Below are positions 10,786 to 23,039 of a stretch of DNA of 64,000 nucleotides, one piece after another (the first letter of the stretch is position 1; each line of letters opens with the position of its first letter). Origin of the DNA: Sordariomycetes sp. S80-01Y (taxonomy: Eukaryota; Ascomycota; Sordariomycetes). The stretch spans positions 124,001 through 188,000 of the forward strand of contig JAXQJY010000023.1 of assembly GCA_037042185.1 (NCBI GenBank), in the 5' to 3' direction. The notes beneath the pieces were generated by a model. That model ran no database searches. It saw only the letters and a list, made by a program, of their open reading frames with translations, and was not told the DNA's origin. The position numbers and the translations under genes are program-made.

Positions 10786-12905
10786 ATGGCGGCGACCTTT
10801 CGACCGGTCAACGTCAACTCGCCCCTCGCCTCCGAGGCGGCCACCGCAGCCACCACCGGCAGCGCTGGAGGGGACGTCATGACGCCATCGCCAGCACCCC
10901 AACCTTCAACGCCCCGGCCCAGCACAGCGCCTCAACCCGATTCCGGCGACGACCTCACCACTCCGACCCGCTCGACCTTTAGCCCGAGCGTAGGGAGTCA
11001 GCAGCAGTATCCCTCGAGTGCCTACTCCGAGTCTACCATGGCTTCGGGCGGTGCCGATCGGTCCAAGCATCCCAGATCGCATCAGCGAGACTCCATGGAG
11101 ATGGATATCGACGAGGACGGGAGTCCGCCCGGCACGGACGAGGGTGATGGTTCAGATGGCGAGAGTGTGGATGCAGATGGAACAAGGACCAAGAAGAAGA
11201 AGTCACAGCGTTTCTACTGCACCGAGTACCCGCCCTGCGCACTGAGCTTTACCCGCAGCGAGCATCTGGCCAGACACATCAGGTACGTCTGCGGCCTCCA
11301 CATCGCACAAGAACATAAACTAACCTCTGTGCAAGGAAACACACCGGCGAACGACCATTCCAATGCCACTGCTCTCGACGCTTCTCTCGACTTGACAACC
11401 TGCGGCAGCATGCCCAGACCGTGCACGTAAACGAGGATATCCCCATGGACTCGCTCGCCGCAACTGGCTCGAGATTCCAGCGACAGATGCGAACCGACCG
11501 TGTACGGCAAGCTGGGAACCGAGCGAGGGCTTCGACGAGCGGTAGTGCTGGAGGGCCGCCCAGGGGCCATTCCAAGTCGCTGTCCACCTCGAGTATCAAT
11601 AGCGTCACTTCCGTCGGATCCAATAACTACAGTACGACGACGGACCCTCGTCGACGACCACCTCCGTTGGTGATGGCTGATCCCCGACGACCGGTTGATC
11701 CATACCGAACGAACGATAACCCTTTCGCCTACCGACCAGCCTCCCCGAGTGAGTTCAGCACCCCGACCTCGGCCACTTTCTCGACCGGGCAGAACAGCCC
11801 ACGATGGTCGGGCATGCCCTCGCCAAACCTGGGGCATTCGCGTTCACAGAGTATGTACACACCTGACGGCAGAGCGCACGCTCGCAGATTGAGTGTGCCC
11901 TCTGCGGGGCCACCGTATCAGCAGGTTCCCGGACGTCCGATATTCGGTGGTGCTGGGCAGATGAACAGCTCCAACGGCGGACTTTTCTCGCCTGCCAATA
12001 CCAGCATGGTGGCTTCTCCAACCGTTTCCAACGCTTCCGGTTGGAGCAGGCGCGAGTCAACATCAACAGCCGCTGATGAGGCATGGAGGCGGAGGACGTG
12101 GCATCCAGAGAGCCCGGGCTACAGCTCGGGGCATGGCCACTCCCTCAGCAACGCCTCTGCGTACTCTTCGATAAATCCCGACCCCCGACCTCCGATGGCG
12201 AAACCCAATCCGAACTCTCAGTCGACCCTTCAGCTGCCTGGCATAGAATCATTTGATCAACAAAACCAGGGCCCTGTTACGCCTCCCGCGAGGCGTACTT
12301 CCCCCATGGTTGTTGATTCTGCGCCCCGACCACCTACGCTTAACTCGACTCCTCGCGACTTGACCGCAACCGAGGACAGGCGAAACCTCAACATGTACGA
12401 TGCCAGCATGCACCGTGGGCTCCCAAGACATGACCTCGGACCCAACACTCCTCCTCGGGAAATTAATGCTTGGGCTCATGAGACCAGCAAAGCCGTTCAG
12501 CAGGCTCAGCTGGAGAATCCTCGTGGCCCGGTGCGTTTTGAGGGCCCACCACCCACTTCTTTCCCTGCTGGTGGCCCGGTTGGGGGTCACGGCTACCACC
12601 AGCACACAATGTCCGCGCCTTCGATTGCGACATCGAGGGCAAGCAAGCGCCGAGGTTGGTACAATGGACCGATGGAGCCTCATCGCGAGGAGCCACGGCC
12701 TGCTCAGGATCCCAGAGTGTCCCGCGTCGAACGTATGGTTCACCCTAATTTCGCTGGCTTCTCGGGTATCCCGTCCACGGAGCAGCAACAGCCTCCGCCG
12801 CGTCAACAGCAGCAGCCTCAGGAAGGTTCGCCAGAATCGTTGCGCCGACTGGAAGCACTGGTCGCTGTTGCTACGAGTGAGGGATCGACTGCCACGGCAT
12901 ATTAG
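10786..12905 (+). CDS. Two-finger C2H2 transcription factor (Usv1/Rgm1/RsrA type)
   Basis: Exons 10786-11282 and 11336-12905 with a 53 nt intron give 688 residues. The intron interrupts the linker between two adjacent C2H2 fingers; joining restores [10 protein letters not shown]. Finger 1 (from about residue 143) has C-x5-C spacing and [13 protein letters not shown]. Finger 2 (from about 174) has a C-x-C pair and [14 protein letters not shown]. This finger pair is typical of the fungal Usv1/Rgm1/RsrA stress-response regulators. An acidic segment (MEMDIDEDG, about residues 104-112) and a KKKK stretch precede the fingers. The remaining 490 residues are rich in S, P, N and Q, consistent with a disordered activation region. 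The gene follows a very long non-coding region. Nuclear location and DNA binding are inferred. Confidence 0.86.
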
Positions 12906-15900
12906 AAGGGCACTCTTCTTCCTCGCTTCCCCATTCCCAAGGCGGTGGCCTGCCCATCGGTATAACTGGAATTTGCATGCTTTGCCAGAACACGCCGGCC
13001 CTAATACGACTGCCACCCGTCGACCACACCTATATACGACCGAATTCCCGCACACGACACTTGTCAACCCACTGGCGTACACGACACATATCGCCACTCT
13101 TACTCTATTTCCTCTTGTCCTCGAATTCCTAGCAATCCTGGGTTCAGCGTCATCTGCTTTGCTTTGCTTTTAGAAGGACGCTACGGCTACATGGCTTATT
13201 CACGACTATGGGTTTCCTTTCCTATAACGACACGACTGTGCATTCACATTTTAACGACGTTATGAGATACCACTTTCTTCATTGTGAGATGAAGAGCCGA
13301 GTTCGGTGGGCCAGGGAGGGCCGCTGGTACCTCTCCCTTTACCTCATCCTCCCGATACATCAAACGGGCCATCAGGGGGCAAAGGGCGAGGGCAGGCCAG
13401 AAACGATAGGGCGGGTTGGTTTTCCTTTGGAATTGATACCCCGGGCCTCCTCTTCATGTCCTGTCTGGCTAGTTCTCTCTTTCCTCTCTTTCCTTTGCGG
13501 CTGTCACGATAACGATGATGAAACTGTTGGGCTAGTCTTTTCTTTTTGATGGTCAGACACGACGCGATGCGCGAGGGCCTAGACGTGCCGCGTACGGCGC
13601 TCGTCGGGTGCGACGTTGTTAACGTGAATGAAATGAGATTAAATTGTCAGAATCCTTGTTTGCACTCCTTTCGCGTGTGATGCTATAGCTGTCGTTAAAG
13701 AGCAACATGGTTGCGAGTCTTTCCATTTTTGAGCCACCAATACCCTCTTTTTGTGGCAGGCTGATTATTTCAGCTCTAATTATGTATGGCTGGGCGCCGC
13801 CCTGTGACGCCTTGAGGTTGTTCGTTGATCTTCACTCGTCCTTGTCACTGGATTATCGATAGCCGTGTTAGACGGGCCAGCAACGCAATGGCCCGATATC
13901 ATAACTTCGGCTGATCGATGGAATCACCAGACAATCTCGGCTCGACTGTCCGCTGCCTTGATGGACACAGTCGTGTTCTACTTGGTGGCTTCAAACACTT
14001 AAAGTGACAGATAACATAGCTGCCTCCGCTTCCACAAGTCTTCACAAAACACAAACGAGGTCAGCCCTCGCGGCCGCTCACCAATAGCAGCTCACGATTC
14101 AATCCCCGGATACATCCCAGTCCACAGCTCCACAGGGCCCGGCAGGAGGGAAGCGCAGGGGTTCACAGCAGCCGTCGTGCCGTCTTGTTTGCTTACCGTC
14201 AGAGTGCCAGGGCCGGTCACCAGACGCCTTGATGCCCGTACGACGTTGTGGCAAGGAATTCTAACAATGCTATAATGCCCCGAGCGCAGAGCTTCACCCG
14301 GTTGCCGGCCCCGACCGATGCGGCGGCAGCAGCGGCGGGCTGGAAGGCGTCAACCTCGCTCCCGCTCGCTGGGCTACCCGCCTGACCGCCACCGACCGTT
14401 CGAGAGCGCCCTGCAGCTGAGAGCGCGGGCGAAGCTGAACCCCGCGTTCAGTCCAAGCGATGCATGGCTTGCCGCAGACGAGCAGGAGGTTGAGGCAAAT
14501 TGAGCTCGGCGGCAGAAGAAGAAGCAAGGGCTCGAACGACGCGAGGGGCTGCAATATTGCTTCGAGGCGACGATAGAGAAGGAAGAGTGAGGCCGTCGAC
14601 GGACCGGGACGACTTCTCCGCGGGATGGTGACTCGCGCTGTGTGATGTTTGATGGGTGGACGAGTCGAGCTGCATGGCAAACAGCGGCAGGGTTGGCAAC
14701 CCAAGCGTCGTGATGCCGATGCGACCCGGCCATCTGTGCTGCAGGTCAGGGCAGTTTGCGGTACGACATCGGCACTCATATCCTCACACTCTGTCTCTCT
14801 TAGACGGCATTCCCGCACGTAAGTTTGTCCCTCTGGCCGGCGCACGCGATACCGCATGCCTTCTTCCAAGACTCGCCATCTTCAGCACCGCCCGGCTTCT
14901 GCCGTCCATGATCCCACTATCTTGCAAGCCGAGCCTTCGCTGACTCGCGCGCGCCCGCGCCGCCGTCCACAGGGAGGTGAATGCAGATCGGTCGTGTGAT
15001 GATGTCGCTGCAGCGGAGCGCTAGCGACAGGGCAGGGGGCCCACCTCCCGCCACCGCGATCTGCGTTTGCGGCTGTTCCTGGTTGCTGCTGCTTTAAGGC
15101 CAGGTGGTTTGTGCTGCGGTGCGGCTGGAACGGTGGTGGGACGGCGAGGATAGAGGACCAGGAGAAACGATACCTGGATTAATCCTGGGTCGAGGTACAC
15201 CTTGAGCCGCTACGCGCAGAAGTGAATGAACATGCGCCAGACTGCGGTAGTTTCAAGCCGGCGCGGGAACGCAGACCGATTCGTTAATTCATTCGAGTCG
15301 ATCTTGTGTTCTTGAATGAGTCCATGTGGCTGCGTGAGCCAGCCATGTGGGCGCGATGCGCCTCCAAGACAGTCCGCCCATGGTTTGATTTGAACATTGA
15401 AGCTGTGAGAGTCATGGCGCGTCTATTCTCTTTCACGAGATGAAGCTGATACTCCTCTATTGGAATACACTGTTCAAGGGGTTTGAAGATGCGTTAATGT
15501 CATTGCGGCGGTCGTTGATGGACTTGCGGGGGCCATTTGGCTGAGGAACGGTGACTTCATAGAGGAGCTTCTTAACCAGTGAATGGTACAGTACCAAAAG
15601 CAAGAAAGTGTATCCTTGAGATTGGCTCTCTGCATCTAATACTAGCCTATCGAAAGAGCGCTTCTCAGAAGACTAATCGTTATCGAGAACCCTTTGATGG
15701 AATGCCCCTTTCTGAACATAGAGCGAGACGTGGGCCGGTTTGCAGCCATCCTTCTGACGACCTCTGCAACTGTCCGTTTGGCACGGTGAAGCACTTGCAC
15801 AAAACCTTGCACTCCCGTTAGCTGTGCCAATAGCAGCATCGACGCTAGCTGTTCATAGCCATACTCCACAGTCCACGTCAAAGGGAAAGCCCCTCCATTT

Positions 15901-16312
15901 TTGCCTTCGACTCGCACCATTCCGGTCCTCCCAGTCACCGGGTCCGGCCCCGTCAGAGTAGCAGCTGCTGGGAGAAGTTCTGGTGGCCTCGGCCTTGGTC
16001 TTGAGCCCAGTCCAACCTAAACCTTTTCGCCTCCCAATTGCCTGGCCACCAAAATCTCTCAATCACTCCCTCTTCCTCTTCATCATCTCTTGCACGCCCC
16101 GCGAATGTCACTTTCACCTATGCTCGCTCGACCAACGTCTGCCGGGGACTGAGCGGCGACCTTCTGCTCGACCGCCACCCGCCGCCGACGCCGCCATCGG
16201 AACACAACCAATTTCGCACGCGACGATAGAGATTTCATCCCGACTTTAGCAATTAGCCCGATCCATATACCCTTTTAATACGCCTTACGAACGATACGAT
16301 ACCCTAGACATA
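12906..16312. other. 3.4 kb non-coding stretch
   Basis: Lies between two plus-strand genes. It should contain the 3' UTR of the C2H2 gene (the first several hundred bases) and the promoter and leader of the next gene, with a C/T-rich stretch at about 16060-16150. No open frame here is convincing as a protein, and I see no repeats or RNA genes. Confidence 0.5.
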
Positions 16313-17665
16313 ATGTTTTCGAATATGCTTCCGAAGTCGCGCCGCTCGCCCTTTTCCAAGGCGCGGCAGGGCCAGCCGCAGGAGCAGCCCAATGGGTCGG
16401 CGCAGATCAACACCGCCAACCCCCCTCCTTGGAGTCGGGACGAGTACGCAGATCTAAGGAGCCGCGACAAGGCCAAGGTCAAGGCCGCTGTGCGACGCTT
16501 CGTCGAGCAGCAGGTTCGCAATGATTGGACGTTCACCTGGCCGCCTGCTCCTCAGAGTACGCGGCCACTCAGCGAGGTCTTAGCCAAGAACGGCGCAGAT
16601 ATGCCACAGCCAGCGGACGTCGTAAAGGTCCAAGATGAACTGAACGACGATGATGGATACCAAGCCGAGGATCAAGAAGATCTGGACGACGACAAGGCCG
16701 GCGAAGCGGATGACGACATCGACAAGCAGTCAGAATATGACGTCGTCGAGGAGAATGGTGCGGACTACGTCTATCGGGTAGACTGGGACTCGGATTGCCC
16801 GCCAGAGGAGAGTCAGTCACAGAAGAGCCTCAATAGCTATGGCTCAAGCACGGATCCAGAAGCCGCGAAGCGCAGGCGGGAAGCCCAGCGACGACGAGCG
16901 AACCGCAAGGAGATGGAATGGAACGAGGGACTAGCTTGCTTCGAGCAAAGGCGGAATGCCTGGACAGAAGCGAAGACTATCACGATCCGGAGGAAGCCTC
17001 CGGCGCCGACGACACCATCAGCTCCGAGCGCTGGTAATCGTCGCTCCTTCTTCCGCAGCAACCGCAGATCGCACTCCTCGGCATCTTCTCAAGCAGCTAG
17101 CAACTCGGGCGTGTCTGATATGTCACCGAATCGGAACTCTGAGAAGGAGTCCAATTCCGGGGCTTCGACAGCTCGATCCGACGATACGACATACACTGTT
17201 ATGACTGTTGTGCCACGCCAGAACAAGTTTCTTCCACCCGACAACCCTCTCCGTGCCTCTATTACTCCAGAAAGGTACCTCCAACTATACGACAAGGTCA
17301 TCTCGAATAACCTCCAGCCGTCATGTCCGATCAATCTCTCCGATATGCTCGGAGCTTGCGTAGCAGGCTGGACCCGAGACGGCGAGTTCGGTCCTCGACC
17401 TGCACTTCCCATCGACCCGACTTTCACCTCTATCAAAGCTGCGCGGAAGAACAACAAGCGCGCCTCGTGGGCTAGTCCATCTGCGAGTGCGAATGCGCCT
17501 AGCAACGGCCGCAGGCTTAGCATAACCGGCCTGTTACGGGGCAGCAAGGATTCTGAGAGCCGGACTGGAAAGGGAGTGAGACAGAGTCTTTCGCAGGCTT
17601 TTGGTTTCGGAGGCGCATTGCCTTCTCAAACTAGCGCGGCGCCACAAGGAGCAACTGCGGGCTAG
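16313..17665 (+). CDS. Conserved fungal protein of unknown function
   Basis: A single exon of 450 residues starting at ATG 16313. I do not recognise a named domain. The N-terminal 100 residues are basic and contain a segment with tryptophans (NDWTFTWPP). Residues about 102-166 are very acidic (runs of D and E), and a basic helix-like stretch (KRRREAQRRRANRKEMEW) follows at about 187-205. The part most like a folded domain is about 306-366 (LPPDNPLRASITPERYLQLY, then CPINLSDMLGACVAGW), a block I associate with Sordariomycete proteins loosely labelled gastric mucin-like. The tail is rich in S, N and G. No signal peptide or membrane segment is visible. Cell role unknown. Confidence 0.72.
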   Translation: MFSNMLPKSRRSPFSKARQGQPQEQPNGSAQINTANPPPWSRDEYADLRSRDKAKVKAAVRRFVEQQVRNDWTFTWPPAPQSTRPLSEVLAKNGADMPQPADVVKVQDELNDDDGYQAEDQEDLDDDKAGEADDDIDKQSEYDVVEENGADYVYRVDWDSDCPPEESQSQKSLNSYGSSTDPEAAKRRREAQRRRANRKEMEWNEGLACFEQRRNAWTEAKTITIRRKPPAPTTPSAPSAGNRRSFFRSNRRSHSSASSQAASNSGVSDMSPNRNSEKESNSGASTARSDDTTYTVMTVVPRQNKFLPPDNPLRASITPERYLQLYDKVISNNLQPSCPINLSDMLGACVAGWTRDGEFGPRPALPIDPTFTSIKAARKNNKRASWASPSASANAPSNGRRLSITGLLRGSKDSESRTGKGVRQSLSQAFGFGGALPSQTSAAPQGATAG

Positions 17666-18626
17666 AAGTCAGGCCTCAGTTTCACGAAGAGACAGAATAC
17701 CAGCCACTATGCCGCCGGACCAAGCAAGTGACACAGAACGATTACACGACAGCGAGGATCCGACTCGGACGCCTAGCGCTAGCTAGTGAGTGGAGAATGA
17801 CAACCAAAGCTGGCTCTCTCGCACGGAGAAGTTGTCATTGAGTGTCCCATTGCAACGCTGAACACCACAGGTGGTCACCGAGTCTAGACAGCGGTTGGCG
17901 AAGCAGCTTTCCCCAAATCTGAGGGGAGGGTTCGGGCTGCCTCAAACATCCCGCAGAGACCATGAGCTTATGGCTGCGATGGTCACAGCAACTCAAGATC
18001 GCACCGCATTTTCGAGTTACGATAGTCACGTATCCTAGATACGGCGGAGTTTGGTTCAGCTTTTGCTGTTAGGCACCGGCATTTGGACACATGGAATTGG
18101 GGCCCGGGGAAGCCTCAAAGCGTGTTACTTTACAAACCTATTACTGTTAGTAGCTTCGACAGCGTTTGGTCGATTCACATGAATGACAACATCTTGATTG
18201 ATTCTCCTCTGCTCACTGTCCGACGACGAAGAGCGCCGATGGGCGTCACGTAATTGCAAGCGTCAATTGACTATGCTGCATAGAGGGGGTGATCAGAAGT
18301 AAAAGACTGAAATATGGTAAAGACAGTAAGACCCTGCTTATGTTTCTTTGCAAGATGTCGTGTGTTCGAAATGCTACCCCAAGGTTGACCATCTGAGCCA
18401 TGAACGACACGTACAGGTATCCTTCCTGTGTACCTTTGTATTCCATAGGGTGGGATATCCTTCCACAGAAGATCAGCAAGCCAGTGTAAGAGAAGAGGTT
18501 GCAACGAGTGTAGGGCCAGCGAGCTGGCGGAGAAAGGAGTTCCTTGTCGACTGACGACCCCCGTGGGTTCGAGCAAGCCTTTGATCCAGCTGAATCCCAA
18601 ATAATGTGGACTTGGGATTCCTTCTT
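17666..18626. other. Convergent intergenic region
   Basis: About 960 bp between the stop codons of two convergent genes. It should hold both 3' UTRs. Short open frames here (for example around 18271-18753, minus strand) are in other frames of the zinc-finger gene's end and look random. Nothing else was recognised. Confidence 0.4.
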
Positions 18627-20178
18627 CTAGAGGTGACGCCATCGGTTGGCGCCATACTGATCCTTGTCTTTGTCTTCTACTGAATTCGGACATCGGAACT
18701 GCCACCGATACTGGCCTTGAACGAGTCTTAGCCCGCACCCCGCATGAGCACAAAATGGACGGAATTCTTCGCGTCTTTCGGCTTTCACGTCAACTTTGTG
18801 TTGAATCTGACAATGATACTCAAAGCTCGTGGAGTATTTAAACTGTTTCCCTTTGGGAAAGGAGCAAGGCTCCGTCGGACAAGTGTAGGCGATCTCGTTG
18901 TGGATATGAGCCATGTGTAGATCAAAAATCCCAGCATTCTGAAAAGGCCACCGGTCCGAGTCGGACTCCGATTGAGCAGCGATCCATGCTTCGGAACGAT
19001 TCGCTGGACAGCCTGCGTGAGGACAGACGTAGAGACCATAGTCCCAAAATCCCAAATATCTCGTAGGAACGCCTTCCTGCTTGGCCAAAAGGTCAAAGAC
19101 TCGAAAATCACCGTGATGGAAGCCTCTGAGGTGTTGCAGCAAATGATCCTTCCTGCCGAAAGATCGATCGCATACATGGCAGCAGAAATCACTTTGTGCG
19201 TCACCTGCGGAGATGATATGGCGCTTGAGAACATCTTTTCGGTTGTAAGAGTTGCCACAGATGCACCCGAAAGACTTGTGCTTGCTTTGCGCAGCGTGCT
19301 TGATGAGGGAGGGTGATGATCTGCTTGCTTGGGCAGGAAAGGTGAGGGAGCATTCAGAGCATACCCTGTCGTTTAGGAAGGCGTGCTGCAGGGGATGTGC
19401 TTCCAGGTCCTCTGGAGACCAACCAGGACCAGATGTCCCGTAGGTTTCCTCTGGGGCGTCATGCATGTCGGGACTCGAAATGCATACATGAGGGTGGCTG
19501 TGAAGCTCTGGGATCCACGCCCTAAAAGCGGGTCAGTCTAAAAAAAAAAACTCACTTGTCCAGACGTGTGGTCGAGTCGAGCCAAGTGACTGCGCCAGCA
19601 GGTGAGGCGGACTGCCAGTGAGGCTGGGGATGGTGCAGGGAAACTGATGGTGCAGGCCCAACCGGCTGAGCGGTGTTGCTAGCAGCCCCGCAGTTGGCTT
19701 CGTACTGCTGTCGGTTCTGATGGAAAGGGAAGTTGCTGAGGGTGCCTGGATTGTTGATGTTTGTCGCGCTCCTGTGGACGCTGGCTTGAGAGGTCGGGAC
19801 GACGTAGCTGCTGGCGAACGGGGAAAGAACCAGCTGCTGCGGATCAATGGTAGTTTGCGCGAAATCCACGGCAGAGGGGCTCGTCACAGGCGTGGGGCGA
19901 GGTATGATGCCGTCTCGGTAGCTATAGTCCACGGCGTTGAAGTCGAGATGCCCGAAGTTGTTGCTGAAATCTCTGTTCACTGAATCGACGTTCGGTTCAT
20001 CAACGTAGTTCGTGCCAGTGGAGCCGTCTCCAACGGCGAGACTATCCGGCAGACCTGAGCTCGCGTTGAAGTCGACGGGATAGTCCGCCAGCATGGCCTC
20101 AAGGTCGAGTTCAGAGGATGCAGCCTGCTGATGTTCAGACATGAAGTCGAATGCGCCGAAGTTGACGTAGTCGGACAT
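18627..20178 (-). CDS. C2H2 zinc-finger protein, downstream tandem copy
   Basis: Minus-strand exons 20178-19556 and 19521-18627 give 505 residues. The first 225 or so residues are rich in S, N, P and Q. The zinc-finger part lies at about residues 260-345: CSECSLTF..., a variant finger with CICGNSYNRKDVLKRH, and CHVCDRSFGRKDHLLQHLRGFHH. A further Cys/His-rich part (CPHAGCPANRSEAW, CPTEPCSF, CAHAGCGLRL) fills the C-terminus. The same architecture occurs in the next gene upstream. The intron is only 34 nt (GTGAG, a run of T, CTGACC, CTTTTAG); it is the only join I found that keeps the frame open. The start at 20178 (MSDYVNFGAFDFM) is preferred over the ATG at 20244 because the paralogue starts similarly. 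Probably a transcription factor; target unknown. Confidence 0.78.
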
Positions 20179-21365
20179 GCTGGTAGCGTGATTGTGAAAT
20201 CGAGACCAACGCGTGGTATCGTCTTGGTGCGGGTGCTGTTTCAATACAATCTGAGAGTTTGATGATCAAGGAAAGCGTGGACGGGCTGTTGAAGTTCACG
20301 ATACGTTTCAGAGACAAGCGAAGGCAGAAAGAGAAGAGTGATCTGACAACTCGTCCTGCAGGAAGCCGAACAAGAGACAAGCTCCGCTGGGGTGGTTTAG
20401 GGTGGAAGCTGTTGGCTTGTGCACTTGGTGCTGACAATAGATCGCTGCCGCGCACCCTGGCCAAGAGATGTGACGAGTCGGTGAGGCACATCGCATAATG
20501 GTCTCTTCGACTGCAGCCGCCTCGTCAGCTCTACTGCCTCTTCTTTCCAAGCGCAGAGCCGATCCGAACCTCTCATTACCATCTGCTCTGCTCTGGGCAA
20601 CAGAGTCGGTATCTACCCTTTTCTTTTTCTGCAGCCTGATGAAGTTGAGAAATAAGTACCAATTTTGACATACAACCGGTTTTAGTAAAGCCCCGTCAAG
20701 GCTTGGCGATTCCCCACCATCTACTATCTCGTGAAGAAGTTCTGACTATAATATCGTGTGGGTCTGGCCCCATGCACCAACATTCGCGTACAAAACGTCT
20801 CGACCAGGCGGCACACAAGAGGAAATCTGAGCGCCATACACTGGCTATTGGCTATTTTCACTTTGAATATGGGTGGTATTGCTCCTTGCTCACACCTGGA
20901 TTCTGTTCTCGACAAAGCCGTTAAAATCGAAGCTTATTCATACCAGAGATGAAGTGTGCAATATGATCCCTGGCGCAAAGTACAGATCGTAGTATTGAAT
21001 ATTGGACAAGACTTCTAGCCTGGATAACTGTTTAAAAGAGAATCAGGCTTTTACTGGGGCAGTTTTTTGTTTCTTTCCAAAGGAACAAGAAGAAAAACCA
21101 AGAAGAGAAGTCAAGATCGAGCTCTTCTTTTTTGAACCTTTCCGTGTACTGAAAGTCAGAAATAATACCGAGAGGAGCCGCAAGTTCGGTGAACTTATAC
21201 CCAAGAAATACAGTCGAGGGCACAAAATTTCGCGGGAGATAGATAAAACAGGGACACCAGACCTCTTCGAGATTGCCGTTGCGACGATATCGACCACTAT
21301 GTCTCCCCAACAGACCCGGCCCAAAACCAGCTTGGAGAAATGTAGCAGTAGCCCCGCAAACGCGC
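20179..21365. other. Spacer between the tandem zinc-finger genes
   Basis: About 1.2 kb holding the promoter of the downstream copy and the 3' UTR of the upstream copy. The part from about 20640 to 21360 is visibly richer in A and T than its surroundings. The open frames here are short and random-looking. I see no remnant of a third copy. Confidence 0.4.
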
Positions 21366-23039
21366 TCACTGCGTTTCCCGGTGTGCCCAATACTTGAATC
21401 CTGTTTCGTTCCAGTGTGGTTCAGGTCGGGACACCAAATCCGATTCAAGGCAGCGGAAACCCCAAGCTGCTCCGGCTGCGGTGAGCCTCAGGCCGCATCC
21501 TCTCTCACCACACCAAGGGAGAAACTCCTCACGTCGCTGGGCTTCGATTGCCAGCCTGTGTTCCTTCGACATGTGTTTCTCAAGAGCAGACTTCGTCTTG
21601 AAGCCGCTAGTAGTAGCGCCCGAAACGGAGCAGCCAGAGTAGGAGCACGCGTATGGAAGCTCTTCGTGCATGTGACGCATGTGAAGGTCGAAATGCTGTT
21701 GCCCGTTGAATGGCCTCGAATCCCCAAGGCACCAAGAAGTGATCCATGCCTCATCGCAGTCTTCGTTACATCCTCTTGGGCACAGATACAAATATCGATC
21801 CCGATACAAATTGCTGCCAGAGGTGTCCATTAAATCTTCCATTGTTTTGAAAGCTCTGGCGTCACCGCGGTGGTAGACCTGAAGGTGCTGGATTAAATGG
21901 TCTCGCCTGGAAAAGCCTCGACCGCCCGAACGGTGGCACAAACTACATGTGAAATCTGGACGAGTGCCACTCTTCTTGATAAAAGCAGCAACATGGCGTT
22001 TGAGTGTTTCCGGCCGCGAAAAGGATTCCCCGCATATGCACTGGGAAGGTTTGTGGTTTTCCGCCTTGCAATGTCGGAGCAATCGAGCTTGAGATACGAA
22101 TATACATCTGCACTCATCGCATCTGCCTCTGGTAGCAGTGGGCAGGCTCGCATGCTCGGAAGGCTGGGTGTTCTTCAACGCAGATGATGCATCCAGTTTC
22201 GGCGACATGCTTGTGGGGCAAGGCTTGGACGCTTCAGGTAAGGTAGCGGTACAGTGATGCACCACCCTAAATGTATGTCAGTGATAAAAAAAAAAAAAAA
22301 AAACCTACCCCTGTTCTTGATTAGTGGACCGAGCCGACCAACCTCCCAAGAATGAGGCGCGCTGAACCTGAAACGGAATCGGGCCAGGATTGTTCATTTG
22401 ATTCTGGCGCAGGTGTGCAAATGCAGAACTGCCTGACGCGTCGATGGCAACCGAGTTTTGAGCAGGTGCTGGTACTGGGATTGGCGTCATGAAAGCATTC
22501 GGGGCGAAGGAAACCAGCTGCGTCGACTGTTGGCTTCGGTCGAAACTGCAGAAATCGAGACCACTCGAGCAGGTCCAGTGCGGCAGCCCCCCGATCGTGT
22601 TTTCGTTTGAGTCAAAAAGGCCCAGGCTTCCAGAAGCATAGTCGCTGTTGAGGTACGATTGGACAGTGCGGGCTGGAACAAAGGGTTGCTGGACGGCGGA
22701 ATGATCGAACACGACGGGAGACGGAATCATTGAATTCCAGTTGCCAACGGATGTTCCATTATCGAAGTAAGGAGGGATTGCAATCGTGCTGTGATTCTGG
22801 AAGTTGAGGTCGATGTTGCCGTGACTTGAACTCATAGCGTTCCAAGTCACCTCGCTCGAAACCGATGATCCCAAGGAGCTCATCATGTTCGGAACGGGCC
22901 CCATTGACCAGCTCGAACCCATCTGATCATGGTTGGATTTGGGGGTCCTTTCATCGTTTCCGGCGGGAGACGCAGGCCGCTCGTCTTTCCTCTGAGAAGG
23001 CATCGGGACTGCGAAGTCGTAATCGGCGTCGTTGGACAT
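21366..23039 (-). CDS. C2H2 zinc-finger protein, upstream tandem copy
   Basis: Minus-strand exons 23039-22309 and 22266-21366 give 543 residues. The intron is 42 nt with a run of 19 or so T just after the donor GTAGGT. The N-terminal half is rich in S, N and P. The finger region (about residues 292-385) has CDECRCIFVSQARLLRH, CICGESFSRPETLKRH and CSLCHRSGGRGFSRRDHL, followed by a Cys/His-rich C-terminus (CPRGCNEDCDEAW, CGERGCGLRL). Layout, finger order and intron phase match the neighbouring gene at 18627-20178, so the two are tandem duplicates that have diverged strongly. The start is the ATG at 23039 (MSNDADYDFAVPM); the frame is open further upstream, to 23186, without a better start. Probably nuclear; no specific function can be assigned. 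Confidence 0.78.

Noticed and set aside
18271-18753. 160-codon frame at the end of the downstream zinc-finger gene
   Set aside because: Overlaps the real gene's last exon in another frame and continues into the convergent spacer with random composition.
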